From CAZYFH01 sp965197395 (GTDB lineage: Bacteria > Acidobacteriota > Vicinamibacteria > Vicinamibacterales > UBA8438): 64,000 bases of DNA. A program made the translations under genes and the position numbers. Shown here one piece after another: positions 38,443 to 46,848 of this stretch (positions within the stretch are counted from its first letter, which is position 1; every line of letters begins with the position of its first letter). The notes beneath the pieces were generated by a model that was not told the DNA's origin, ran no database searches, and saw nothing but the letters and a program-made list of their open reading frames with translations. The stretch spans positions 496,001 to 560,000 of the forward strand of contig CBDANB010000007.1 of the NCBI GenBank assembly GCA_965197395.1. Direction: 5' to 3'.

Positions 38443-38523
38443 AGCTATACGGCCCGAAGCGCGCGGCCGCGGGGACGACCGTCAGGGGCCCGCATGGTTG
38501 TCGTCAGCCGCCGTGAGCTCGCT

Positions 38524-38546
38524 GTAGCGCGGGCCTTCAGGCCCGC
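38524..38546 (+). repeat. UUCA-loop palindromic repeat, copy A
   Basis: GTAGC is followed by a perfect 7-bp stem GCGGGCC / GGCCCGC around the loop TTCA. It lies in the 141-bp gap between ccmE and ccmF-ccmH. A second copy at 43598-43620 on the other strand has two base pairs changed in a compensatory way. Confidence 0.75.
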
Positions 38547-38583
38547 ACCGGGCCGCGCCGAGCTGTCGATGCAAGGCGCGGGA

Positions 38584-39045
38584 TCAATTGCTCGCACCAA
38601 CCGCGCCGGAGACATACGCCCCGGACCCGGTGTCGTCGCCAATCGACGGCTGCTCCTCGTACTTCGACGGGCACTTCGCCATGATGCCGTCGGCGTCGAC
38701 GTGCAACGTGTCACCGTCGAGCCGACCCGTCGCCACGACCTCCGCATGATTGTCGAAGGTGTCCGGCACCACGCCGTTGTAGACCGCGGTGACCATGTGG
38801 GTGCTGTTGTGGACGCTGTCCCGGATCTCGAAGCGCCAGTCCAGGCTCTTGGGATGCCGCCGCACGTTGGCGGCGTAGCCGTGCACTTGGAGCGCCTTGC
38901 CGTCCCAATCGACCGGGTCGGCCATCACCTCTTCCACCTCGACGTAGAACTGCGTGCCGTCTTGCATCGTCGTCCACACGAGGCCGACGAAGGCCACGGA
39001 CAGCGCGCCGGCGGTCAGCAGAATCTTCAGCGCTTTATTGGGCAT
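38584..39045 (-). CDS. ccmE: Haem chaperone CcmE, CxxxY type
   Basis: The 153-residue protein has an N-terminal membrane anchor and the OB-fold of CcmE (FYVEVEEVMADPVDW, GYAANVRRHP, VVPDTFDNHAEVVATGRLDG). The canonical haem-binding HxxxY is replaced by CPSKY, Cys125 to Tyr129. Such CxxxY variants are known from archaea and some sulfate reducers. It binds haem from CcmC and hands it to CcmF. GGAGGA lies upstream of ATG 39045. First gene of the ccm operon, 58 bp after maf. Confidence 0.92.
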   Translation of the reverse strand: MPNKALKILLTAGALSVAFVGLVWTTMQDGTQFYVEVEEVMADPVDWDGKALQVHGYAANVRRHPKSLDWRFEIRDSVHNSTHMVTAVYNGVVPDTFDNHAEVVATGRLDGDTLHVDADGIMAKCPSKYEEQPSIGDDTGSGAYVSGAVGASN

Positions 39046-39103
39046 GCGGCAGCGTCCTCCACGCTAATATCGCACTCAGAATAGCCTCCGCGGACACTTC
39101 GCG

Positions 39104-39664
39104 TCAACGCACCCCGAATTGGCGCAGCAGTCGGTCCACGAGCGGGATCGGAAGCCCGACAACGTTCGTATACGACCCCTCGATCCGCTCGACGAACCGG
39201 GATCCGATCCCCTGGACGGCGTACGCACCGGCCTTGTCTCCGGTCTCGCCGGTCTCGACGTACCAGCGGATGCGCGCGCCATCGAGGGTCGCGAAGGTCA
39301 CGCGGGTGACCTCGACGCCGCCTAGCGCCCGCGCGCCGAGGTGGAGTGCCACGCCGGTCAGCACGTCATGGTAGTCGCCCGAGAGGCGACCGAGCATGCC
39401 GACGGCCGCCGCGTCGTCGGCCGGCTTTCCCAGCACGGCCCCGTCGATGACCACCACGGTATCGGCGCCGATGACGACTCGATCCGGGAAATGCGGTGCG
39501 ACAGCTGCGGCCTTGGCGCCAGCCAGGCGCGTGACGTAGTCGTTTGGTGCCTCTCCATCGAGGCGAGACTCATCCAGTGCCGCGGGCACGACGTCGAAGT
39601 CGTACCCGGCTTCGCGCAATAACCGCGCACGCCTCGGCGACGCCGATGCCAGCACGAGCCGCAC
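39104..39664 (-). CDS. maf: Maf-family nucleotide pyrophosphatase
   Basis: The 186-residue protein begins with LVLASASPRRARLL, the Maf signature, followed by GADTVVVIDGAVLGKPAD and GIGSRFVERIEGSYTNVVGLP. Maf proteins hydrolyse non-canonical or canonical nucleoside triphosphates (dTTP/UTP type), preventing misincorporation and affecting septation. GTG 39664 is chosen because it places the signature at the N-terminus. The long in-frame extension to 40042 overlaps the divergent DUF721 gene. It precedes ccmE on the same strand. Confidence 0.9.
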   Translation of the reverse strand: MRLVLASASPRRARLLREAGYDFDVVPAALDESRLDGEAPNDYVTRLAGAKAAAVAPHFPDRVVIGADTVVVIDGAVLGKPADDAAAVGMLGRLSGDYHDVLTGVALHLGARALGGVEVTRVTFATLDGARIRWYVETGETGDKAGAYAVQGIGSRFVERIEGSYTNVVGLPIPLVDRLLRQFGVR

Positions 39665-39770
39665 GGCGCGATGATAGACTGAACGCACGGCAGCCAGGGT
39701 CCGGGATCCACCTCGCACCGTGTCGCGTCCATCGTGAACCCTGCGCGCTGAACCCGAGAACGTCGGCCTC

Positions 39771-40056
39771 ATGATCCCAGTCCAACAGTGCGCGACGCGT
39801 GCACTTGGTTCTTTACTTCGCCGGCAGCCGCTGTCGGCCGCCAAGGTGCGCTGCGCCTGGGAGGTCGCGGTCGGCGCGGCGGTGGCGCGTGCCACGACGG
39901 TCCGGCTACGCTCCAACGGCACCCTCGATGTCGTCGCACACACCGAGCACTGGCGACGTGAGACCGCGCGGTCGACTCGCGTGATCAGCGCGCGTCTTGG
40001 GGATCTGCTTGGACCGGATACCGTGAAGCGGGTTGTCATCACGAGAGGGCGTCATC

Positions 40057-40064
<8 letters not shown>
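39771..40064 (+). CDS. DUF721/DciA-like protein
   Basis: The 97-residue basic protein shows the DUF721 pattern: an N-terminal helix, KVRCAWEVAVGAAVARATTVR, then LRSNGTLDVVAHTEHWRRE and a final strand, VKRVVITRG. DciA, the best-known member, helps load the replicative helicase. The short length matches the KH-like core alone. Its stop overlaps the thiolase start by 8 bp, so the two genes are co-translated. Confidence 0.82.
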
Positions 40065-41241
<1,177 letters not shown>

Positions 41242-41470
41242 GGCGCGGTCATCCTCTACCTCCGGCTCCCGTCACCACTCGAGCCGCCGTCCTCGGAAGA
41301 AGGCCCCGAGTTCGATCGACATCTACACGCGGTCGGCCGACGGTTGACGGACAACAACCGCGCCGGTCCCGGCCCGTTCCGTGTGCGCGCGGCCGCGGCG
41401 CGCGGCAAGCCAGGTCGCGGGCACGACGCCCCCTCATGACCCGCGACTCGAACACGGCGCGCCATCCCGA

Positions 41471-41500
41471 TTGACAGGCAAGTCGACACTTGCCTATGAT
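41471..41500 (+). promoter_or_regulatory. Sigma70-type promoter with embedded operator for the arsR-like gene
   Basis: TTGACA (41471-41476) and TATGAT (41495-41500) are separated by 18 bp. The perfect inverted repeat AGGCAAGT-CGAC-ACTTGCCT (41476-41495) fills the spacer. Transcription would begin near 41506-41508, so the message is predicted to be leaderless or nearly so. Confidence 0.8.
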
Positions 41501-41508
41501 CGCCGTGT

Positions 41509-41808
41509 GTGAGTAGCGTCTTCGAAGCACTGAACGCGCCCGCACGACGGGCGATCTTAGACGAGCTGCAGGCACGCGACGGTCAGACGTTGTTCGAGCT
41601 CTGCACCCGTCTGACGATGACGCACGGACTTGGATTGACGCGCCAAGCGATCTCGCAGCATCTCGACGTACTCGAGTCAGCCGGCCTCGTCACCACGAGG
41701 CGGGACGGCAGATACAAGTTCCACTACATCGACACGGCGCCGCTCAAGACCATCGCGGACCGCTGGTCGAGTCGTGGCCGAAAGGACCGAAAGGAAGGGT
41801 CGCAATGA
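41509..41808 (+). CDS. ArsR-family winged-helix repressor
   Basis: The 99-residue protein follows the ArsR/SmtB fold: SVFEALNAPARRAILDEL, then LTRQAISQHLDVLESAGLVTTRRDGRYKFHYI (recognition helix and wing). No Cys-rich metal site typical of arsenic sensors is visible, so it belongs to the metal-independent branch often linked to glyoxalase-fold or SRPBCC partners. The GTG start lies 8 bases after the -10 box. Its stop overlaps the next gene (ATGA). It is predicted to repress its own promoter through the 41476-41495 palindrome. Confidence 0.9.
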   Translation: MSSVFEALNAPARRAILDELQARDGQTLFELCTRLTMTHGLGLTRQAISQHLDVLESAGLVTTRRDGRYKFHYIDTAPLKTIADRWSSRGRKDRKEGSQ

Positions 41809-42185
41809 GAATCAACATCGCGAGCTTCGTCGACGACCAGCACAAGGCGCTGACGTTCTACACCGAGGTGCTTGGTTTCCTCAAAAAGACCGACATCCCC
41901 CTCGGAGACGCGAGCTGGCTGACCGTGGTTTCGCCCGCCGACCCGGACGGAACCGAGCTTCTGCTCGAGCCGGACACCCATCCCGCCGTGCGGCCGTTCA
42001 AGCAGGCCTTGGTGGAGGACGGCATCCCGTGCACCTCGTTCGCCGTCGACGACGTGCAGGCCGAATACGATCGGCTTCGAGCATTGGGGGTTCGGTTCAC
42101 GCAGGCGCCGGTCCAAGCCGGATCTGTCTGGACGGCCGTCTTCGACGATAGCTGCGGCAACCTCATCCAGATCGCGGCCACGTAG
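41805..42185 (+). CDS. VOC-superfamily (glyoxalase/bleomycin-resistance fold) protein
   Basis: The 126-residue protein has the paired beta-alpha-beta-beta-beta units of the VOC fold: ALTFYTEVLGFLKKTDI, TELLLEPDTHPA, TSFAVDDVQAEYDRLRALGVRF and VFDDSCGNLIQI. The last is the usual metal-ligand and closing strand. Members are dioxygenases, isomerases or resistance proteins. It is co-transcribed with the ArsR-type repressor, which presumably senses its substrate. Function not further predictable. Confidence 0.88.
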   Translation: MRINIASFVDDQHKALTFYTEVLGFLKKTDIPLGDASWLTVVSPADPDGTELLLEPDTHPAVRPFKQALVEDGIPCTSFAVDDVQAEYDRLRALGVRFTQAPVQAGSVWTAVFDDSCGNLIQIAAT

Positions 42186-42274
42186 GCGCGCGTTCCCGGA
42201 ACAGGCCCATCGCGACTGCGAAGCGGGCAGTCTCCCGGTGTGTCCTGCGGGTCAGGACCGCCACCGGTCACGTT

Positions 42275-42475
42275 CTACCTGGGAGTTCGCGTCAGACGCC
42301 GCCAGACGATGGCAAGGGTGACGAACAGCCACATGAGAGCTACAGCGGAAAACACAGCCGGTCCGAAGAGGAGCGTGCCATCGCGCGTCGTCACGGCAGT
42401 CCCTGCCCGGCCGAGCAGCAGCGCACCAACACTCAACCACAGCAGCCAGCGCAGGACAGATCTGCCGCGCGACAT
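42275..42475 (-). CDS. Small two-helix membrane protein
   Basis: The 66-residue protein has two predicted membrane helices (LRWLLWLSVGALLLG and FSAVALMWLFVTLAIVW) separated by a short polar loop, with basic ends. Codon use and hydrophobic pattern look genuine. It has no recognisable family and stands alone between the VOC gene (convergent) and a hairpin at 42564. Confidence 0.55.
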   Translation of the reverse strand: MSRGRSVLRWLLWLSVGALLLGRAGTAVTTRDGTLLFGPAVFSAVALMWLFVTLAIVWRRLTRTPR

Positions 42476-42563
42476 GCGCGCATCCTAACAAAGAGACAGC
42501 TCCATGCTCTCCGGCCAGGGGCCAGCCGGCCAACGAGCGCAGGCGACGCGGCGTCCCTCTTAG

Positions 42564-42599
42564 GACCCTGACCGAAATAGCCCTATTTCGATCAGGGTC
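42564..42599. terminator. 17-bp stem hairpin after the YncE-like gene
   Basis: GACCCTGACCGAAATAG (42564-42580) and CTATTTCGATCAGGGTC (42583-42599) pair over 17 bp with one mismatch and a two-base spacer. It begins two bases beyond the stop codon of the minus-strand propeller gene. There is no T run on that strand, so it may be a transcription-end hairpin or a mobile palindrome. Confidence 0.5.
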
Positions 42600-42600
42600 T

Positions 42601-43665
42601 TTAGTCCTCGGCCTTCCAGAACGCAATCCCGCCGGCCTGCTTGCCGACATCGACGACACCGACCCGCTCGGCCGTCGGCACGTGGAAGACCTCGACGGTG
42701 CCCGGCTCGATCCCCACGCCTTCGAGCGTGACAAAGGCGTAGAGGCTGTCCGGCGTGATCGCCACGCCGTGCGGAATGGTCCGCGTCGTCTCGACCCGTG
42801 CGCGCTCGGTGCCGGTTTCCAGATCCCAGAAGCCAACCGCCGCCCCGCCCTTGTACGTAGCGACGAGCGTCGCGCCATCGGGCGTGACATCGAGGTTGTA
42901 GGGACCCCGCCCCGTCTCGAACGTGCGGCGAACCGTCCACGTCTCGAGGTCGACCTCGAAGATCTTGGCGACGTTGTTCCCCGTTACGTAGAGACGCCCG
43001 TCCCTGGTCGGCGCCGTCACCCACGTCGGCTGCACGCCCGCCCCTAAGGGAAGCCGGCGGTTGATCTCGAACGCGAGCGCGTCCATTTCGACAAGCTCGA
43101 AGCTCATCATGTTGACCGAGTAGTGCCTGGTCCCGTCGCGGCTCAGACGCGACCCGTGGGGCATGACGCCGGTCGGGATACGCGCAACTTCCGCCATCGT
43201 CTCGACCTCGACGGCCGAGATGGTGCTCGGCTCCATTGGACCGTGCAGGTTGAAATTGACGACGTACATCAGGCCGGTGGTCGGCGACACGTCCAACGTG
43301 GCGGGGAAGAGCCCCAGCGTGACATCGCCGACCCACGCGTCGGTCCCGGTTTCGTATTTGTGCACGCTCCCGAACGGGAAGCCGTGGGCGATCGAGACGT
43401 ACCAGTGGCGGCCGTCGGGGTCGACGCTGACACCGTGCGGCCCCTCGATCTCGGCAGGATAGCTCCCGACCGCCACCGTCTTGACCAGCTCGGCGCCGTC
43501 CGGACCGTAACGCACGATCGCGACCTCGTCATCCGATTCGGCGCAGACATACACGTAGTAGCTGCGTTGAGGCGGATCCGGGGCGGCGCGCACGGCGGCA
43601 GGGCTGAAGCCCTGCGCTACGAGACATGCCAGCGTGGCAGGCGCGAGATGGGCGGGCCTGGTCAC
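42601..43665 (-). CDS. YncE/YVTN-type beta-propeller secreted protein
   Basis: The 354-residue protein has a signal-type N-terminus and about seven repeats of the YVTN pattern: VSVDPDGRHWYVS, LDVSPTTGLMYVVN, RLSRDGTRHYSVN, APTRDGRLYVTGNN, NLDVTPDGATLVATY and AITPDSLYAFVTLEG. Such propellers are periplasmic binding modules. Part of the signal region (LVAQGFSPA) is encoded by a palindromic repeat (43598-43620). It starts with GTG 10 bases after the upstream LVIVD-repeat gene and is probably co-transcribed. Confidence 0.82.
   Translation of the reverse strand: MTRPAHLAPATLACLVAQGFSPAAVRAAPDPPQRSYYVYVCAESDDEVAIVRYGPDGAELVKTVAVGSYPAEIEGPHGVSVDPDGRHWYVSIAHGFPFGSVHKYETGTDAWVGDVTLGLFPATLDVSPTTGLMYVVNFNLHGPMEPSTISAVEVETMAEVARIPTGVMPHGSRLSRDGTRHYSVNMMSFELVEMDALAFEINRRLPLGAGVQPTWVTAPTRDGRLYVTGNNVAKIFEVDLETWTVRRTFETGRGPYNLDVTPDGATLVATYKGGAAVGFWDLETGTERARVETTRTIPHGVAITPDSLYAFVTLEGVGIEPGTVEVFHVPTAERVGVVDVGKQAGGIAFWKAED
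43598..43620 (-). repeat. UUCA-loop palindromic repeat, copy B, inside a coding region
   Basis: On the minus strand GTAGC is followed by the stem GCAGGGC / GCCCTGC around TTCA. Compared with copy A at 38524, both changed stem positions are matched by changes on the opposite arm. It encodes part of the YncE-like signal peptide. Confidence 0.75.
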
Positions 43666-43675
43666 TCTTTTGCGG

Positions 43676-45760
43676 CTACCGCGGCTCGCCGATGATGCGC
43701 GCGGGTCCGGTGCGCTCCGCCAGCGTGACAGCCCACAGCCCGCTGTTGAAATCGGTGAAGAAGATGTTGCCCTTGAACGGCTGCGGGCCCCAGACGAACG
43801 GTGCGTTCGCGACGTAGCCGTCCGGGTCGAACGGCACGAACATCGCGATCTCCCGGCCCTGCCGGTACAAGTCGCCCATCAGCTCGCCCGACACGTCAAC
43901 GACCCGGAGCCCACCTGGATAGTAGTAGCCGGCATAGAGGACGTCATCTTCGACCCAGAGGTTGTGCGAACCCGCTTCCGGCACTTGATACCGCGCGACC
44001 TCGTGTGGGTTGTCCCAGTCGCTCCAGTCGACGACGTGGATCCACCCCGCCGTCCGCATCGGCGTGCCACCCCCGTCGCTCTCGCGGTTGACGCCGCCAT
44101 ACGGATACGCCTCGTCGCCGGCGAAGAGATAAAACGCGCCGGTCGACTGGCTCTTGTAGGGAAAGGCGGCGTGGTTCCAGCCGCTGGGGTAGGCGTACCG
44201 GCCCAACTCGACCGGCCGGGCCGGCGTGCCGCCGCGACCGCCGCCCCCCACGTCGACCGCAACAACGCCGTCGGCCCAGTTCGAGGAAAACGCCACGCCG
44301 TCCGTGACCCACACGTCGTGCACGCCGTGCCCGGGCGTGTCGAGCTCGAATCGGCCGACGCGTTCGGGGTTTCGTGGGTCCTCGATGCTGACGATGTCGT
44401 AGCGGCGGCCCGCGCTCATCGCGTAGACGTGGTCCTCTTCGATGAAGATGTTGTGCACGCCACCCGTCAACTGGTCGGTGAACTCGGACAGCACCGGCAC
44501 CCCTTCGCGCGGGTTGCCGACACCGAGCACGACGAAGCCGTTCTTGCGGTCCGACGCCCCTTCGCGACTGATCACCGCGATGTCGCCCTCAGCCGACACC
44601 TTGACGTCGTTGACCGAGCGCGCGTCGACCTGCGTTTCGCCCAGTTTCTCTATGGCGGAGGGGTCGGTGACGTCCCAGAAATAGGCGTGCCCATCGGCGC
44701 CCCACGTCCCGGTGATCGCGTAGTCTCGCCCATCGGTCCCTTCCCAGATCCAGAGATCCGACGACCGACGGTCCACCACCCTCCCCCGACCCACGACCTC
44801 GACGTCGCGCCGGAGGTCGCGGGGTGCGATCGCCACGGTTTTCGTCGCGGTGTACGTGCCGACCGTCGCGATGACGGTGTAGATGCCTGACCGCTCCGCG
44901 ACGAACCTGCCGGCCGCGTCGATGTGCGCCGCCGCACCCGCCGCGATGATCGTCGGTACGGTTTCGCCGCCAACGGCGAACAGCACGGGGACGCCGTGCA
45001 GCGCGAGCCCACGCGCGTCTTTCGCAATCGCCGTGAACCGAATCACGTCGCCCGTGCGGCCCGAGTCCGTGCTGGCGGTGAGCTCGAGCACGGTCTGCGG
45101 GTTGGCTTCGACCTGGATCGACCTCGTGTCGGTGGCGTCGCCCGCCGTGGCCGTGATCTCGACCTCGCCCTCGACGCGCAACGTCAGCACCCCGAACACA
45201 TCGACCTCGGCAAGCGCCGGGTCACTGGTCGCATAGTCGATCGACACATCGTCACGTTCCGCGCCCATCGTGTCGACCGCATCGGCTCTGATGCGCGGTC
45301 GGGTGCCGATGTAGAACTTGGAGGGCAGGTCGCGAAACGCCACACGCTCGACGGGCGGCCGCGGGACGGTCACCGCAATCTCCACGCGCACCCGCGCATC
45401 GGGCCGGCGGCTCGTGTCATCTGGATCAGTGGGTACGAGCGCAATGAGCGTGACGTTCCCCGGCCGATGGGCCTCGACCCGTCCCTCGCGCGTCACGCCG
45501 ACGGTGCGGCGAGCCCGCGAGTAGAACACGACGGCGACGTCGTCGACGCGGTTGCCGTCGGCATCGCGCACCGTGGCCGCGAGCTTCGTGGACTCGCCGA
45601 CCGCCAGGGTCACCGTGTCCGGCTCGACCGTGAGCGTCAGCGCCGCCGGGTCGTCGTTGGTGTCCGGGGCCTGGTCTTGGTCTTGGTTTTGGGCGAGCGA
45701 CGCCGCGGACGCCAGCGAGCCGAGGAGGGCCACTGCCAGGGCAAAGCGGAGACTTCTCAC
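43676..45760 (-). CDS. Secreted protein with bacterial Ig-like domains and LVIVD propeller repeats
   Basis: From GTG 45760 (preceded by GAGGGA) the 694-residue protein has a signal peptide. At least three Ig-like domains of BIG2 type follow (for example LTVEPDTVTLAVGESTKLAATVRD and DVFGVLTLRVEGEVEITATA). The C-terminal half holds LVIVD-type repeats (HAYFWDVTDPSAIEKLGE, DIVSIEDPRNPERVGRFEL, HVVDWSDWDNPHEVARYQV, LRVVDVSGELMG). LVIVD proteins are surface-associated propellers of unknown role. It likely forms a unit with the following YncE-like gene. Confidence 0.85.
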   Translation of the reverse strand: MRSLRFALAVALLGSLASAASLAQNQDQDQAPDTNDDPAALTLTVEPDTVTLAVGESTKLAATVRDADGNRVDDVAVVFYSRARRTVGVTREGRVEAHRPGNVTLIALVPTDPDDTSRRPDARVRVEIAVTVPRPPVERVAFRDLPSKFYIGTRPRIRADAVDTMGAERDDVSIDYATSDPALAEVDVFGVLTLRVEGEVEITATAGDATDTRSIQVEANPQTVLELTASTDSGRTGDVIRFTAIAKDARGLALHGVPVLFAVGGETVPTIIAAGAAAHIDAAGRFVAERSGIYTVIATVGTYTATKTVAIAPRDLRRDVEVVGRGRVVDRRSSDLWIWEGTDGRDYAITGTWGADGHAYFWDVTDPSAIEKLGETQVDARSVNDVKVSAEGDIAVISREGASDRKNGFVVLGVGNPREGVPVLSEFTDQLTGGVHNIFIEEDHVYAMSAGRRYDIVSIEDPRNPERVGRFELDTPGHGVHDVWVTDGVAFSSNWADGVVAVDVGGGGRGGTPARPVELGRYAYPSGWNHAAFPYKSQSTGAFYLFAGDEAYPYGGVNRESDGGGTPMRTAGWIHVVDWSDWDNPHEVARYQVPEAGSHNLWVEDDVLYAGYYYPGGLRVVDVSGELMGDLYRQGREIAMFVPFDPDGYVANAPFVWGPQPFKGNIFFTDFNSGLWAVTLAERTGPARIIGEPR

Positions 45761-45923
45761 GTCGATCCCTCGTCTGCCGGAACGCCGGCCTCGCTCGGGT
45801 CGTCCCGAGCCCCAGTGGTGAGAGCGTAGCTGCCTTCGACGGCGCCGCAACATTGTAGCGCCGTAGCCGATGCGCCGATGAACCTCGGCCCTGGCTTTGA
45901 CCGACCGGCCGGCTCGATCCCGC

Positions 45924-46259
45924 TCACAGGAGGACTTGCAACAGCAGCTTCCCCACCGTCAAGAGCAGCGCCATGACGACGGTCATGCGTATCGAGTCGA
46001 TCTCGAAGTCGTCGATCAGTCGGTCGGTGAGCCATAGCAGGAACGCGTTGATGACCAGTCCAAACAGGCCGAAGCTCAGCAGCATCGGGATGAAGGCGAT
46101 CAGCGCGATGAGCCAAAACAGAAAGTAGTTCAGCAGGCCATAGACCACCGCGACCGTCACCGCCGTGGCGAACGACTTCACGCGCACGCCGGGCAGCGCC
46201 AACGCGAGGGCGTAGAGCAGCCCGGAGGTCACGAGCACGTTGATGATGAGGTTCAGCAT
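45924..46259 (-). CDS. Phage-holin-4-family-like membrane protein
   Basis: The 111-residue protein has three to four membrane helices (LIINVLVTSGLLYALALALPGV, FATAVTVAVVYGLLNYFLFW, LSFGLFGLVINAFLLWLTD and MTVVMALLLTVGKLLLQVL). The Pro-Gly-Val turn and the NAFLLWLTD motif fit the holin_4_2/YvlD group, which in bacteria are housekeeping envelope-stress proteins rather than lysis proteins. It overlaps the DUF2617-like gene by 7 bp and belongs to its operon. Confidence 0.8.
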   Translation of the reverse strand: MLNLIINVLVTSGLLYALALALPGVRVKSFATAVTVAVVYGLLNYFLFWLIALIAFIPMLLSFGLFGLVINAFLLWLTDRLIDDFEIDSIRMTVVMALLLTVGKLLLQVLL

Positions 46260-46774
46260 GGCGTGTGGGGGGTGAGCTCGAAGGTGCTGTTGCTTCGCAC
46301 CCCCCGGCCCTCGTGCGGATACGTGTGGACGGTCCCCACCGTGAGCCTGGACCCGCCACGACGCCAGCCGATGTGCGTGACCGGCTCTTCACGCTCGCCT
46401 TCGACGCGATAGGTGCAGGTGATTTGATCCCGGCGGGTGAAGCCGGCGGGGAGTCGATCGCGTCCAGACAGGGCGAACGGCGTCAGGCGACAGCGATAGC
46501 TCAGATAATCAAACGTCCTGGACACAGCCGAGGGCACATTGGCCGCGCCTTGCTCGAGCACCTGAGCCTGCGCCGCCGTGGGAGCGCAGGTGAGCAACTC
46601 GGTCAGCGCCGCACCTCCATACTCGAGCAGTATCGCGTGGCTCGTGCCCAGTGCGTAAAACGTGACCCAGTGGTCGAGCCATTGCACGCGCCGAGACTCG
46701 AAGATGCGCAACGGCTCCAGGGGCGCACGTCCGCTCAGCAACAGGTAACGCAGGGTCGACGTGCTGTGGATCAC
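46253..46774 (-). CDS. DUF2617-like cytoplasmic protein
   Basis: The 173-residue protein is soluble. Its C-terminal segment VTHIGWRRGGSRLTVGTVHTYPHEGRGVRSNSTFEL matches my memory of DUF2617, a family found beside SpeE, DUF350 and DUF4178 genes in actinobacteria. The GTG start has AGGA 4-5 bases upstream. It is divergent from the SpeE-like gene with 74 bp between. Family assignment is tentative, the genomic association is what supports it. Confidence 0.6.
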   Translation of the reverse strand: MIHSTSTLRYLLLSGRAPLEPLRIFESRRVQWLDHWVTFYALGTSHAILLEYGGAALTELLTCAPTAAQAQVLEQGAANVPSAVSRTFDYLSYRCRLTPFALSGRDRLPAGFTRRDQITCTYRVEGEREEPVTHIGWRRGGSRLTVGTVHTYPHEGRGVRSNSTFELTPHTPC

Positions 46775-46781
46775 CGTGTCC

Positions 46782-46800
46782 TAACCCCAGAGCTGGGTTA
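46782..46800. promoter_or_regulatory. Inverted repeat in the divergent promoter region
   Basis: TAACCC (46782-46787) and GGGTTA (46795-46800) flank a 7-bp centre between the divergent DUF2617-like and SpeE-like genes. Position suggests an operator shared by both units. No convincing -35/-10 pair was identified around it. Confidence 0.4.
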
Positions 46801-46848
46801 CGTCGGTCCGCTATGGTATTTTCCGACGAACGTCATCGTACAGGATCT

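Noticed and set aside
41242..41470. Possible short gene between thiolase and arsR
   Set aside because: All frames are low-complexity Arg/Pro/Gly without start signals or motifs.
45924..46259. Prophage lysis gene suggested by the holin family name
   Set aside because: No other phage gene is nearby. The gene overlaps DUF2617 and fits the housekeeping YvlD/holin_4_2 type.
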